A stretch of 64,000 nucleotides of DNA, taken from Chloroflexota bacterium (GTDB lineage: Bacteria; Chloroflexota; UBA11872). Positions 1 through 9,691 of this stretch are shown one piece after another. Below the pieces are notes generated by a model. The model did no database searches. It was given only the letters and a program-made list of their open reading frames with translations, and was not told the origin of the DNA. Position numbers and translations under genes: made by a program. The stretch spans positions 1-64,000 of the forward strand of contig JAPOXD010000022.1 in the NCBI GenBank assembly GCA_026707285.1, read 5' to 3'. The stretch's first letter is position 1. Every line of letters starts with the position of its first letter.

Positions 1-2
1 AT

Positions 3-43
3 GTGTAAACCATGTCCCCGAACGGGTGTAAACCATGTCTCCG
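3..43. repeat. Tandem direct repeat, possible insertion-sequence end
   Basis: Two 18-nt copies (3-20 and 26-43) starting GTGTAAACCATGTC differ at one position and have a 23-nt period. They are followed by TCTGCACACC. From memory, such paired units occur at the termini of IS481-type elements; no transposase is visible in this window, so the element would lie to the left or be a solo remnant. Two copies are too few to call a CRISPR. Confidence 0.45.
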
Positions 44-83
44 GTCTGCACACCCTGCTAGGGGGAGGGAGTCGGGCGATGGC

Positions 84-89
84 TATACT
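84..89 (+). promoter_or_regulatory. Putative -10 box of mtnA
   Basis: TATACT lies 30 nt before the mtnA ATG. No good -35 hexamer is seen 16-18 nt upstream. The same hexamer recurs at a similar distance before other genes in this window (5838 and 39854). Confidence 0.4.
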
Positions 90-118
90 CGCGGGCCGTT
101 GCCCGAGTTGCCCGCCCC

Positions 119-1173
<1,055 letters not shown>

Positions 1174-1174
<1 letters not shown>

Positions 1175-2061
1175 TGGCCGGCGTGGTCGGTGGAGACGCG
1201 CGCGCCCGCGTCGGGGTCATCGGCGGCAGCGGCTTCTACCAGATGCCCGGCCTGGAGGACCGCCGCGAGGTCGAGATCGACACGCCGTTCGGCGCTCCGA
1301 GCGACCACCTGGTCGTGGGCGTGCTCGACGGGGTCGAAGTGGCCTTCCTGCCGCGCCACGGCCGCGGTCATCGGATTTCGCCCACGGCCCTCAACGTGCG
1401 CGCCAACATCTGGGCGCTCAAGTCGCTGGGCGTCGAGTGGGTGCTGGCCGTGAGCGCCGTGGGCAGCATGCGCGAGCGCATCCCGCCGCTGGACGTGGTG
1501 ATTCCCGACCAACTCATCGACCGCACCCGAGTGCGGCCCTCCACGTTCTTCGACGAGCCGGGCCTGGTCGTGCACGTGGGGATGGCCGAACCATTGTGCC
1601 CACATGTCCGGAGCGTCCTGGCCGATGCGGTGGGGGGCGCGGGGGGCAATGTCCATCACGGCGGCGCCTACGTGTGCATCGAAGGTCCGCAGTTTTCGAC
1701 CCGCGCGGAGTCCGAGTTGTACCGCTCGTGGGGAGTGGACGTGATCGGCATGACCGCGCTGCCCGAGGCGCGCCTGGCCCGCGAGGCCGAGCTTTGCTAC
1801 GGCGTGATGGCCATGGTCACGGACTACGACGTCTGGCACGAGAGCGAGGAGCCGGTGACGGCCGCGATGGTGGTGCAAAACCTCATGGCCAATGCCGAAC
1901 TGGCGCTGCGCGCGGTGCGCACGGCGATTCCGGAGGCGGTGCGGCAGCCGCGAGACTGCGAGTGCGGCTCGGCGCTCGCCGCGGGCATCATCACCGCGCC
2001 GGAGGCCATCGACCCCCGCGTGCGGCAGCGGGTGGCGCTGCTGGTGGAGCGGTATCTGTGA
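1174..2061 (+). CDS. mtnP: S-methyl-5'-thioadenosine phosphorylase
   Basis: Phosphorolyses methylthioadenosine to adenine and methylthioribose 1-phosphate, the substrate of MtnA. The N-terminal phosphate loop VGVIGGSGFY, FLPRHGRGH, NVRANIW, the ECIEGPQFSTRAES-like block (CIEGPQFSTRAES) and MTALPEARLAREAELCY are classic for the PNP/MTAP family. The GTG at 1174 overlaps the mtnA stop; GTG 1183 is an alternative. About 295 aa, normal length. The C-terminal CECGSALAAGI also fits MTAP. It is followed by a palindromic repeat and the PfkB kinase gene. Confidence 0.95.
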
Positions 2062-2090
2062 ACGACCCGCCGGCGTGGGTGGTGGGGACT

Positions 2091-2134
2091 ACCCCTCACC
2101 CCAGCCCTCTCCCTCGAGGGGAGAGGGAGCCGGA
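2091..2134. repeat. REP-like palindrome between mtnP and the PfkB gene
   Basis: CCCTCACCCCAGCCCTCTCC runs into a TCGA-centred palindrome (cctctccc/gggagagg). Related copies lie at 2915-3006 (inside the next gene) and 25681-25722 (between atpD and atpC). The purine-rich right arm sits about 10 nt before the GTG at 2141 and may serve as its ribosome binding site. Confidence 0.7.
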
Positions 2135-2140
2135 CCCGTC

Positions 2141-3151
2141 GTGAGCGTCGTCATCGTCGGCACCGTCGGCATCGACGACATCGCGACGCCGACCGGGCAG
2201 GTCACGCGGGTCCTGGGCGGGTCGGGGACGTATGCCGCCCTGGCGGCGCGGCTCTTCGCGCCCACCGCGCTGGTGAGCGTGGTGGGCACGGACTTCCCGA
2301 AAGCCCATCGGCGCTTACTGGAAGGGCGAGGCGTCGACCTGGCAGGCCTCGACGTGGTGGAGGGCGAGACGTTCCGCTGGGGCGGGCGCTATCACGAGGA
2401 CCTCAACACGCGCGACACGGAGTTCGTGGAGCTGAACGTCGTCACCGCATTCACCCCGCGCATCCCCGCGACGAACGCGGACTACATCTTCGTCGGAAAT
2501 ATCGAGCCCGGAATCCAGCTGAGCGTCATGGAGCAGCTCGACCCGGCGGCGTATGTGGCCACTGACTCGATGGACCACTGGATTCGCGGCCAGTCGGACG
2601 AGCTGGCCGAGGTGTTTCGCCGCAGCGCGCTGGTGGTGCTCAACGACCAGGAAGCGCGGATGTTCAGCCGCGAGACCCGAGTGCCGAAGGCGGTTGGGCC
2701 CATCCTGGCGCTCGGCCCGCAAGCCGTGGCCGTGAAGCTGGGCGAGTACGGCGCGGTGCTGGCGCACGGCGGCGAGTGGTTCTCCGCGCCGGGCTATCCG
2801 CTTCCCGAGGTCGTGGATCCGACGGGCGCGGGCGACGCCTTTGCTGGCGCCATGCTGGGCAGCTTGGCCGAGGCGGGGGCCTTCGGCGGGGGGCGCGGAG
2901 GTGACGGCGGGGACGACCCCTCACCCCCGCCCTCTCCCACAAGGGGCGAAGGTGTCGGCGCGGATGACCCCCACCCCAGCCCTCCCTCTGCTAGGGGGCG
3001 GGGGCACGCCGACCTGCGGCGGGCAATCGTTTATGGCAGCGTCGCGGCGTCGTTTACAGTTGAGGCGTTCGGCGTCGAGCGCCTGGCCGCGGTTACGCGC
3101 GAGGATGTGGAAGCCCGTTACGCCGAGTTCAAGGAGCTCGTTGCGTTCTAG
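2141..3151 (+). CDS. PfkB-family (ribokinase-like) kinase with an in-frame repeat insertion
   Basis: A 336-aa ribokinase-fold kinase, GTG start at 2141. The N-terminus has [14 protein letters not shown] and VSVVGTDF; the C-terminal anion hole and catalytic base are in [14 protein letters not shown]. Residues about 249-288 are a Gly/Pro/Ser-rich stretch encoded by two copies of the window's palindromic repeat, after which the family's last helices resume in frame ([17 protein letters not shown]). Substrate is not certain. Lying between mtnP and ahcY/metK, it could phosphorylate adenosine released by AhcY; that is inference from context. The insertion falls in a loop after the active site, so the enzyme may remain active. 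Confidence 0.85.
   Translation: MSVVIVGTVGIDDIATPTGQVTRVLGGSGTYAALAARLFAPTALVSVVGTDFPKAHRRLLEGRGVDLAGLDVVEGETFRWGGRYHEDLNTRDTEFVELNVVTAFTPRIPATNADYIFVGNIEPGIQLSVMEQLDPAAYVATDSMDHWIRGQSDELAEVFRRSALVVLNDQEARMFSRETRVPKAVGPILALGPQAVAVKLGEYGAVLAHGGEWFSAPGYPLPEVVDPTGAGDAFAGAMLGSLAEAGAFGGGRGGDGGDDPSPPPSPTRGEGVGADDPHPSPPSARGRGHADLRRAIVYGSVAASFTVEAFGVERLAAVTREDVEARYAEFKELVAF
2915..3006. repeat. Two REP-like units inside the PfkB coding sequence
   Basis: Unit one (about 2915-2953) reads CCCCTCACCCCCGCCCTCTC; unit two (about 2965-3006) reads CCCACCCCAGCCCTCCCTCT and ends in a G-rich arm. Both match the intergenic element at 2091-2134. The whole low-complexity insert is about 120 nt, a multiple of three, so the reading frame is kept. 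Confidence 0.75.
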
Positions 3152-3192
3152 GCGCCGGATGGCGACTGGACTCGCGCGACAAGGAGAATCGC

Positions 3193-4464
3193 ATGGCCGC
3201 ATCGGATAGCTCGTTCGAGATCGCCGACGCCGGGCTCGCCGGACTCGGCATCCGCCGCGTCCAGTGGGCGGACCAATCCATGCCGGTGCTGGCGAGCATT
3301 CGCGACCGCTTCGCGCGCGAGCGGCCCCTGGACGGTCTGCGCATCGGCGCCTGCCAGCATGTCACCACCGAAACCGCCAACCTGATGCGCACGCTGCAGG
3401 CCGGGGGCGCCGAGGTGGCGCTGTGCGCCTCGAACCCCTTGAGCACCCAAGACGATGTCGCGGCCGCCCTCGTCCACGAATACGGCGCCGCCACCTACGC
3501 CATCAACGGCGAGGATTCCGAGGTCTACTACGACCACATCGAATCGGTGCTGAACACGCGCCCGCAGCTCACAATCGACGACGGCGCCGACCTGGTCTCG
3601 ACCCTGCACACGGACCGCACGGACGTCATTGGCGACGTGCTGGGCGGTACCGAGGAGACCACCACCGGCGTCATCCGCCTGCGGGCCATGGCGGAGCAGG
3701 GCGTGCTGAAGTACCCCATCGTGGCCGTGAACGAGGCCATGACCAAGCACATGTTCGACAACCGCTACGGCACCGGGCAGTCCACCATTGACGGCCTGGT
3801 GCGCGCCACCAACATCCTCCTGGCCGGGCGCAACGTCGTGGTCGGCGGCTACGGCTGGTGCGGGCGCGGGCTGGCCAGCCGCGCGGCCGGCATGGGCGCC
3901 CACGTGATCGTCACCGAGGTCGACCCCGTGCGCGCGCTGGAGGCGCTGATGGACGGCTTCCGCGTCATGCCGATGCAGGAGGCGGCGTCGGTGGGGCACG
4001 TGTTCGTGACCGTGACCGGCGACAAGCACGTGATCGACCGGCCCCACTTCGAGGCCATGCCCGATGGGGCGATCCTGGCCAACTCGGGGCACTTCGACAT
4101 CGAGATCAATATCGAGGCGCTGGAAGACATGGCGGTGGAGGTCGATGAAGCCCGGCCCTTCGTCGACGAGTATCGGCTGGCCGACGGCCGCCGCATCTTC
4201 CTGCTGGCCCAGGGGCGGCTCATCAACCTGGCGGCCGCCGAGGGGCACCCGGCCAGCGTGATGGACATGAGCTTTGCCAACCAGGCGCTGGCGATCGAGT
4301 ACCTGGCGTCAAACGCCGGCGACCTTGCGCCCGACGTGTACGACGTATCCGGCGACATCGACCGCCGGGTCGCCACGCTGAAGCTGGAGGCGATGGGCGT
4401 GGCTATTGACACGCTGACCGAGGAGCAGGCCGCCTACCTGTCCGGCTGGCAGGAAGGGACCTAA
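3193..4464 (+). CDS. ahcY: Adenosylhomocysteinase
   Basis: Hydrolyses S-adenosyl-L-homocysteine to homocysteine and adenosine, with bound NAD. At 423 aa it is the shorter form common in archaea and many bacteria. Visible family blocks are [13 protein letters not shown] near the N-terminus, [20 protein letters not shown], the NAD-binding [19 protein letters not shown], and the C-terminal [16 protein letters not shown] clear AAGGAG ribosome binding site lies 6 nt before ATG 3193. It sits between the PfkB kinase and metK, so the cluster covers making AdoMet and disposing of its by-products. Confidence 0.96.
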   Translation: MAASDSSFEIADAGLAGLGIRRVQWADQSMPVLASIRDRFARERPLDGLRIGACQHVTTETANLMRTLQAGGAEVALCASNPLSTQDDVAAALVHEYGAATYAINGEDSEVYYDHIESVLNTRPQLTIDDGADLVSTLHTDRTDVIGDVLGGTEETTTGVIRLRAMAEQGVLKYPIVAVNEAMTKHMFDNRYGTGQSTIDGLVRATNILLAGRNVVVGGYGWCGRGLASRAAGMGAHVIVTEVDPVRALEALMDGFRVMPMQEAASVGHVFVTVTGDKHVIDRPHFEAMPDGAILANSGHFDIEINIEALEDMAVEVDEARPFVDEYRLADGRRIFLLAQGRLINLAAAEGHPASVMDMSFANQALAIEYLASNAGDLAPDVYDVSGDIDRRVATLKLEAMGVAIDTLTEEQAAYLSGWQEGT

Positions 4465-4517
4465 CCGATCAGCCCGCGGCCGCTACGGGCGGCGCCCGGC
4501 AATTGGGGGAGAGCAGC

Positions 4518-5732
4518 TTGAGCAATACGTTCATGCAGGCGCCACGCCTGCTGTTCACGTCGGAATCGGTGACCGAGGGCCATCCGGACAAGCTCTGCGA
4601 CCAGGTGTCGGACGCCGTCCTCGACGCGTTCCTGGCCGCCGATCCCGAAAGTCGGGTGGCGTGCGAAGCGGCCACGACGACCGGCCTGGTGCTGGTGCTC
4701 GGCGAGATCACGTCCAAGGCCCCCGTCGACGTGCGCCGCGTCGTCCGCGACACCGTGCGCGAGATCGGCTATACGGCCTCCGAGTTTGGGTTCGACGGCG
4801 AGACCTGCGGCGTGACGGTGGCCCTCAATGAGCAGTCGGCCGATATCAAGCAAGGCGTGGACGAGGCGCTGGAGGTGCGGGCCCTCGACGGCGACTACGA
4901 CGATGTCGAGGCCTTGGGCGCGGGCGACCAGGGGATGATGTACGGCTTCGCCTGCGACGAGACGCCGGAGCTGATGCCGGCGCCGATTGCGCTGGCGCAT
5001 CGCGCCGCGCGGCAACTGGCCCAGGTCCGCAAGGACGGCACGCTGACCTGGCTGCGGCCGGACGGCAAGTCGCAGGTCACCGTGGAATACCGCCACGGGC
5101 GGCCGGCGCGAGTCGATAGCGTCGTGATTGCGGCGCAGCACGATCCCGACATCGACAACGACGCCATTGCGGCCGCCATCGAGGAATCGGTGATCCGCGA
5201 GGCGATCCCCAGCGAGTTGCTCGACGCCGATACCCGCATCATCGTCAACGGCACCGGACGCTTCGTGGTCGGCGGGCCGATGGGCGACGCGGGGCTCACC
5301 GGGCGCAAGATCATCGTGGACACCTACGGCGGCATGGCGCGCCACGGCGGCGGGGCATTCTCCGGCAAGGACCCGACGAAGGTGGACCGCTCGGCGAACT
5401 ACGCGCTGCGCTGGATCGCCAAGAACGTCGTCGCGGCCGGCTTGGCGACGCGCTTCGAGGTGCAGGCGGCCTACGTGATCGGCAAGGCCGAGCCGCTATC
5501 GCTCAACATCGAGACCTACGGCACCGGCACGGCGCCCGACGACCGCATCGAGGCGGCCATCCGTGACACGTTCGACCTGCGGCCGGGCGCGATCATCCGC
5601 GACCTGGACCTGCGGCGCCCGCTCTACCGCCAGGTCGCGGCCTACGGCCACTTCGGCCGCGACGACCTTCAGGACATTCCCTGGGAGCAGACCAACCGCG
5701 CCGCCGACCTGGCGCGGCTGGCGGGGCGATAG
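4518..5732 (+). CDS. metK: S-adenosylmethionine synthetase
   Basis: Makes AdoMet from methionine and ATP. Family signatures are [20 protein letters not shown], the hexapeptide-like [12 protein letters not shown], and [19 protein letters not shown] with the lysines that bind triphosphate. Length about 404 aa, slightly over typical. The start is unclear: TTG 4518 has GGGGGAGAG 5-8 nt upstream and is preferred, while ATG 4533 ([13 protein letters not shown]) gives the more standard N-terminus. The frame also opens at TTG 4503. Last gene of the methyl-cycle cluster. Confidence 0.96.
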   Translation: MSNTFMQAPRLLFTSESVTEGHPDKLCDQVSDAVLDAFLAADPESRVACEAATTTGLVLVLGEITSKAPVDVRRVVRDTVREIGYTASEFGFDGETCGVTVALNEQSADIKQGVDEALEVRALDGDYDDVEALGAGDQGMMYGFACDETPELMPAPIALAHRAARQLAQVRKDGTLTWLRPDGKSQVTVEYRHGRPARVDSVVIAAQHDPDIDNDAIAAAIEESVIREAIPSELLDADTRIIVNGTGRFVVGGPMGDAGLTGRKIIVDTYGGMARHGGGAFSGKDPTKVDRSANYALRWIAKNVVAAGLATRFEVQAAYVIGKAEPLSLNIETYGTGTAPDDRIEAAIRDTFDLRPGAIIRDLDLRRPLYRQVAAYGHFGRDDLQDIPWEQTNRAADLARLAGR

Positions 5733-5837
5733 TCGTCACTCGCGGGGCACGTCGCGCTGCGGCGTGCGGCGGGCAGGTGGCGGGCCCGATGGTTGACGTG
5801 AAACCTTCGTCACGCGGCACGGTCGGGCGGCGCTGCC

Positions 5838-5843
5838 TATACT
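5838..5843 (+). promoter_or_regulatory. Putative -10 box of the secreted propeller gene
   Basis: TATACT, 64 nt before the favoured TTG 5902 start. A GTG in the same frame at 5848 would lie inside the promoter region, which argues against using it as the start. A TTGACG at 5793 is too far upstream to be its -35. Confidence 0.4.
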
Positions 5844-5901
5844 GAAGGTGCTGTCACCAGGCGGGCAAGCGATTCAGGATCAGGGCCGGAGAGTCGCGAC
5901 T

Positions 5902-7803
5902 TTGACGCCGGGGCCTCGCACGGGGCGACCGGCGAGCTTGAGCACCCCGATCCGTCTGGGCGGCACCCTGCTGCTCGCGGCGCTGCTGGCGCTGGGAATC
6001 ATCGGCCCGGTTGGGTTGCTGGCGCAGACGGCGACGGGGTTTGACTCCGTGCGCGTCGTCAGCTCGGTGCGAAAGACGGATGCGGCGAACCCGGCGCTGA
6101 GCCACAACATTCCCCGGCTCGAGGTGACGATCGGCGGGCAAACGCTCACCGCCGACTTTGCGGCCTTCTACGACTCCAGCGGCGGCTTGACGCGCTGGGG
6201 GCTCCCGACCTCCGAAGTGTTCCAGGAGGAAACCGGCGCGCTGACCCAGTACTACCAGCGGGGCGTGGTGGACTTTCATCCGCGGGCCGACCTCGGCGGC
6301 ATCTATGTGATGGAACGGCGGCTGGCCTGGGACTACTTCGGCGGCGGAATCGCCGGCAGCGTGGACATGGGCGTGGAGCCCGGGACCATCAACCACAACT
6401 CGGGCGAAGAGCACGGGCCGTGGGGGCACAAGGTCTCCAACTTCTCGGTGGGCGGGGTGTGGACGGGGTTTCTGAACTTCTTCCGGACCTACGGCGGCGT
6501 GGACGCCTTTGGCTTTCCCAAGACGGAGGCGCGGATCGATACGAACCGGCCCGGCACGCTGCACATCCCGGCGGCTACGACCGGCTTCATCCGGCAGTAT
6601 TTTCAGGCGGCGGTCCTCGAGCATCACCCGGGAGCCGGCGTGCGGCTGCGGCTGCTGGGCGACGATCTGCGCAACCGCCTCTATCCCAATGACACTTGGC
6701 AGCGAATCTCGGCTTTCAACGCGGCGGCGCCGCTCACCGACGGCGCGGAGTACCAGGTTGAAGTCGTCGACCTGACGCCGCCCCCGCCGCCAACGCCGAC
6801 CGCCGGGGCCGTCACGCCGGGAACTACGACTCCCGCCGCCACGCCGGCGGCGACCACGCCGAGCCTCACCAATGAGCTGGTGGTGGTGGGCACGACGGAC
6901 GCGGGGCTGGCGGTCTACGACGGCACGTGGCACACGATCAGGGCCACTGACACCGACCTCGTGGACGACCGAATCCAGGCGCTGCACGTGGATGGCGACG
7001 GTCGCATATGGGTCGGCACGCCGGCGGGCGCGAGCAGGATCGGGCGGGATGGCAAGGGGGTCGTCTACACGCTGGCGAACACCGGCCGGGGCCTGGGCTC
7101 GAACGACGTGCAGGCCATTGCCGGGCGCCGCGGGAGCAACGTACTCCTTCTGGGGCACCCGGATCAGGGCGTGAGCGTCTTGACCGGGACGGCGTGGGAC
7201 CGGTTGCGGCCGGACAACTCGGAGCTTCCGGATCTCGACGTGCGCGACATCTTCGTGGTGGATGAGAGCCTCGGGCGGGTGTGGTTCGCCACTCGCCAGG
7301 GCGCGGCCCTTTACGACCACCAGACGGATACGTGGCAGCGCCTCATCACCCGCGCGATGATCCCCGAGGTGATCCGGGACAACATCACGTCGGTGACCGT
7401 CGACAGCGGCGGGCGCCTCTGGCTGGGCTTGCTCAACGAGGGCGTGGTGCACTCGACCAATCTCGTCACCTGGGTCCAGGTGGGGACGACCGAGGGGCTT
7501 GGGAGCGAGGAAGTGCGGGACCTGCTCGTCGCCTCGAACGGCGACGTGTGGGTCGCGACGGCGAGCGGCGTGAGCCGCGTCGTCGACGGGACGGTCACCA
7601 CCTACACGACGGGCAATTCGGCTCTGCCCGCCGATGGAACCAACGCGCTGGCGGAAACAGCCGATGGGCGCGTGTGGGTGGCGACAGACGGCGGGTTGGG
7701 GGTGTTCGACGGAACGACGTGGACGACCTTCACCACGGCCGGCGGCCTGTCCAGCAACGCGACGACGGCAATCGCGGTGGTACCGGCGGTCGCCGGGACG
7801 TAG
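5902..7803 (+). CDS. Exported protein with sequence-repeat module and ligand-type beta-propeller
   Basis: About 633 aa. A basic N-terminus and hydrophobic stretch (LLLAALLALGIIGPVGLLAQ) form a signal peptide or anchor. Residues about 40-290 hold repeats of the kind WGLPTSEVF and GGVDAFGFPKTEA, each paired with a Q-Y-F/R-G-V and HPGAGVRLRLLG type segment. A Pro/Thr-rich linker follows (about 294-323). The C-terminal half has Reg_prop-like propeller blades: GRIWVGTPAG, GRVWFATRQGAALYD, GRLWLGLLNEG, GDVWVATASGVSRV, GRVWVATDGGLGVFDG. TTG 5902 is chosen because GGAGAG lies about 10 nt upstream. Ligand and function are unknown. A similar repeat module begins the metallopeptidase at 36881. Confidence 0.75.
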   Translation: MTPGPRTGRPASLSTPIRLGGTLLLAALLALGIIGPVGLLAQTATGFDSVRVVSSVRKTDAANPALSHNIPRLEVTIGGQTLTADFAAFYDSSGGLTRWGLPTSEVFQEETGALTQYYQRGVVDFHPRADLGGIYVMERRLAWDYFGGGIAGSVDMGVEPGTINHNSGEEHGPWGHKVSNFSVGGVWTGFLNFFRTYGGVDAFGFPKTEARIDTNRPGTLHIPAATTGFIRQYFQAAVLEHHPGAGVRLRLLGDDLRNRLYPNDTWQRISAFNAAAPLTDGAEYQVEVVDLTPPPPPTPTAGAVTPGTTTPAATPAATTPSLTNELVVVGTTDAGLAVYDGTWHTIRATDTDLVDDRIQALHVDGDGRIWVGTPAGASRIGRDGKGVVYTLANTGRGLGSNDVQAIAGRRGSNVLLLGHPDQGVSVLTGTAWDRLRPDNSELPDLDVRDIFVVDESLGRVWFATRQGAALYDHQTDTWQRLITRAMIPEVIRDNITSVTVDSGGRLWLGLLNEGVVHSTNLVTWVQVGTTEGLGSEEVRDLLVASNGDVWVATASGVSRVVDGTVTTYTTGNSALPADGTNALAETADGRVWVATDGGLGVFDGTTWTTFTTAGGLSSNATTAIAVVPAVAGT

Positions 7804-7910
7804 GGCTGGCCCGACCGGCACACCCGAGTCTGTAGGCGCTCACGTCCGTCCACGTCTCCACTAGGGGGCAAGTGCTAGCCCTGCCCCATCGAAAGACCCT
7901 CGCATAGCCC

Positions 7911-8000
7911 TGTAGGGGCGAGTCGCAGACCGGCCCGCCGCCAAGCATCCAGGTTCAACTGGACTGGTTTCCGGCCTCCGCCGGAATGACGACGGGTTTA
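7911..8000. repeat. Dispersed composite repeat, copy 1
   Basis: Begins TGTAGGGGCGAGTCGCAGAC, then CCAAGCATCCAGGTTC and the palindrome TTCCGGCCTCCGCCGGAA followed by TGACGACGGG. A close copy lies at 34359-34440. It fills most of the 242-nt gap between the propeller gene and the XRE gene. No coding evidence is seen in this gap. Confidence 0.7.
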
Positions 8001-8045
8001 GCTCGAGGGGCTCTACCAGCAGAAAGGGCCGTGAGCAGAGCGCTG

Positions 8046-8741
8046 CTACGTGCGGTGGGCCTGGTCTTGGCGGCTCTGGCGGTCGCGGAGGCGCGCGAGG
8101 CGCACGAACTCCAGCGTCATGCGGCGCGACTCGGCCGACAGCACGAGATCGTCGGCGAGATAGTGGCTGAGGCTGACCTCGAATAGGAGGTCGTCGACTT
8201 GCGGCTCGCTCATGCCGTAGCCGTCGCGGAGCACGGCGACCACGTCTGGGGCGCCGGCGGGGCGCTTGCCGGCTTCCAGGGCGCTCACCTGGGAGGGGCG
8301 CACGCCGGCGCGGCGGGCCGCCTCGCGCAGGTTCAACCCCTGGGTGCGCCGATAGTCACGCAGGCGTTCGGCAAGTAATGCGGAATCCACATTCAGCGTG
8401 CCGTTGACCGCGTCGATGGCGCCCGGACTGAGGGAGGCGCTGACGGTCTGCGAGATCGAGCGAATGGCGGATTCGGCCACGCGGGCAATCGATTCTTCCG
8501 CCAGGTGGCGTCGCGTGCGAGCCAGGTCTTCGGGCACATAGCCCGCCAGCACCAAGAGCTCGCGCGGATCCACGTCCAGCCCGCCGGCAATAGCTACCAG
8601 CGTGGCGACGGTTGGACTCTTGTAGTCGCCGCTCTCGAGCCGTGAAAGATATGAGGGCGCAAGCCCGCAGCGCGCAGCGAGCTCAGCCTTCGACAACCGT
8701 CGCTGCTCGCGGAGCTGACGGACGGCTTCAGCGATTCCCAT
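8046..8741 (-). CDS. XRE-family regulator with two helix-turn-helix domains
   Basis: A 231-aa predicted DNA-binding protein with two Cro/C1-type HTH domains. HTH1 is near the N-terminus (LSKAELAARCGLAPSYLSRLESG) and HTH2 is in the middle (NLREAARRAGVRPSQVSALEAG). The segment between them (ELLVLAGYVPEDLARTRRH) resembles RodZ/XRE-type C-terminal helices. The ATG at 8741 starts directly before HTH1 and has a TATACA box about 14 nt upstream; the frame is open to 8798. Target genes are unknown. It is transcribed in the same direction as the HAD gene upstream but with a 91-nt gap. Confidence 0.8.
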   Translation of the reverse strand: MGIAEAVRQLREQRRLSKAELAARCGLAPSYLSRLESGDYKSPTVATLVAIAGGLDVDPRELLVLAGYVPEDLARTRRHLAEESIARVAESAIRSISQTVSASLSPGAIDAVNGTLNVDSALLAERLRDYRRTQGLNLREAARRAGVRPSQVSALEAGKRPAGAPDVVAVLRDGYGMSEPQVDDLLFEVSLSHYLADDLVLSAESRRMTLEFVRLARLRDRQSRQDQAHRT

Positions 8742-8832
8742 GAGGGGTAGGCAATGTATATGGCGCGAGCCAGCGCGCCAAGTCACAGCAGTAACCATTG
8801 TGCCACAACAGGCACCGCGGGCGGGCTCGAGC

Positions 8833-9669
8833 TCAGACGTCTCCGAGCAGCCGGCGGATCAGGCCGACATCCACATCGCGCAGGGTACAGACTTCCTGGC
8901 GTGCGACGGCGGTGCGGGGATCGGTTCGCCCATCGCGGTTGACCCAAATGGTCGCGATGCCACAGGTGCTGGCGCCGACAATGTCGTTCGTCACGCTGTC
9001 GCCCACGAACACGCACGCGGATGGTGCCACGCTGAGCGTGTGCAACACGTGGCCGAAGAACGCCGGCGACGGCTTGCCGGCGCCAAAGTCGCTGGAGACG
9101 AAGATTCGCTCCGGCAGGGCGTCGATTCCGGCCCCGGCGAGCTTGCGCAACTGGTTGTCGCGGACGCCGTTGGTCACGACGGCGATGCGGCACTCGCGAG
9201 AGAGTCGCTCGAGGCAGGGCACGGCATCCGCAAACGTCGGGTGGGTCTGCGCGCGCAAGGGCGGGAAGGCGTCGGCCAGCTGCTGGGCGAGGCGCTGGTT
9301 GTCAATGCCAAACCGCTCCAGCGCCGCTTGCCACGAGCCGAGCCGGTAGGCCCCCCGCCACGACCGCAAGTGCGCCAGCTCAGGGCCATCGCCGGGAAAC
9401 TCGGACCACAGCGCTTCCCACGAGCTGATGCCCACGCGGTTGCAGAACCCATGGACCGGGGAGGTGTGCCAGAGCTTGCGAGCCTCTTCGCGCAGGGCGG
9501 TTGCCAGTTTCGCGGCGGCAACGTCGTACTGGCTGGAGGCGATGCGCGCCGTCTCCACGATGCAGCGCATGGCCACGGGTTCTTCGGGCATGAGGGTCTC
9601 GTCGAGGTCGAACAACACGACCGGGGCGTCGCGGTTCGCCGGCTGACCCCGGGGGGCGCGAGCAGTCAC
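8833..9669 (-). CDS. HAD-superfamily hydrolase (YjjG-like)
   Basis: A 278-aa haloacid-dehalogenase-type phosphatase, probably acting on a small phosphorylated metabolite. Motif I FDLDETL carries the nucleophile and acid aspartates, motif II is VVTNG, the lysine of motif III lies in FGAGKPSP, and motif IV is VFVGDSVTNDIVGA. An alpha-helical cap sits between motifs I and II, as in subfamily IA. GTG start at 9669. The gene ends 22 nt downstream of acnX on the same strand, so they may be co-transcribed. Substrate cannot be read from the sequence. Confidence 0.85.
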   Translation of the reverse strand: MTARAPRGQPANRDAPVVLFDLDETLMPEEPVAMRCIVETARIASSQYDVAAAKLATALREEARKLWHTSPVHGFCNRVGISSWEALWSEFPGDGPELAHLRSWRGAYRLGSWQAALERFGIDNQRLAQQLADAFPPLRAQTHPTFADAVPCLERLSRECRIAVVTNGVRDNQLRKLAGAGIDALPERIFVSSDFGAGKPSPAFFGHVLHTLSVAPSACVFVGDSVTNDIVGASTCGIATIWVNRDGRTDPRTAVARQEVCTLRDVDVGLIRRLLGDV

Positions 9670-9691
9670 GGAGAACGCTTGGCGCCTGAAA

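Noticed and set aside
3-43. Possible CRISPR repeat pair
   Set aside because: Only two units with a 5-nt interval and no spacers of CRISPR size; better explained as an insertion-sequence end.
3148-4248. 366-aa antisense frame over ahcY
   Set aside because: AhcY on the + strand is unambiguous; the antisense product has no recognisable domain.
5854-7821. 655-aa open frame antisense to the propeller protein
   Set aside because: Composition (Arg, His, Pro) is that of a GC-rich shadow; the opposite strand has a signal peptide and clear propeller blades.
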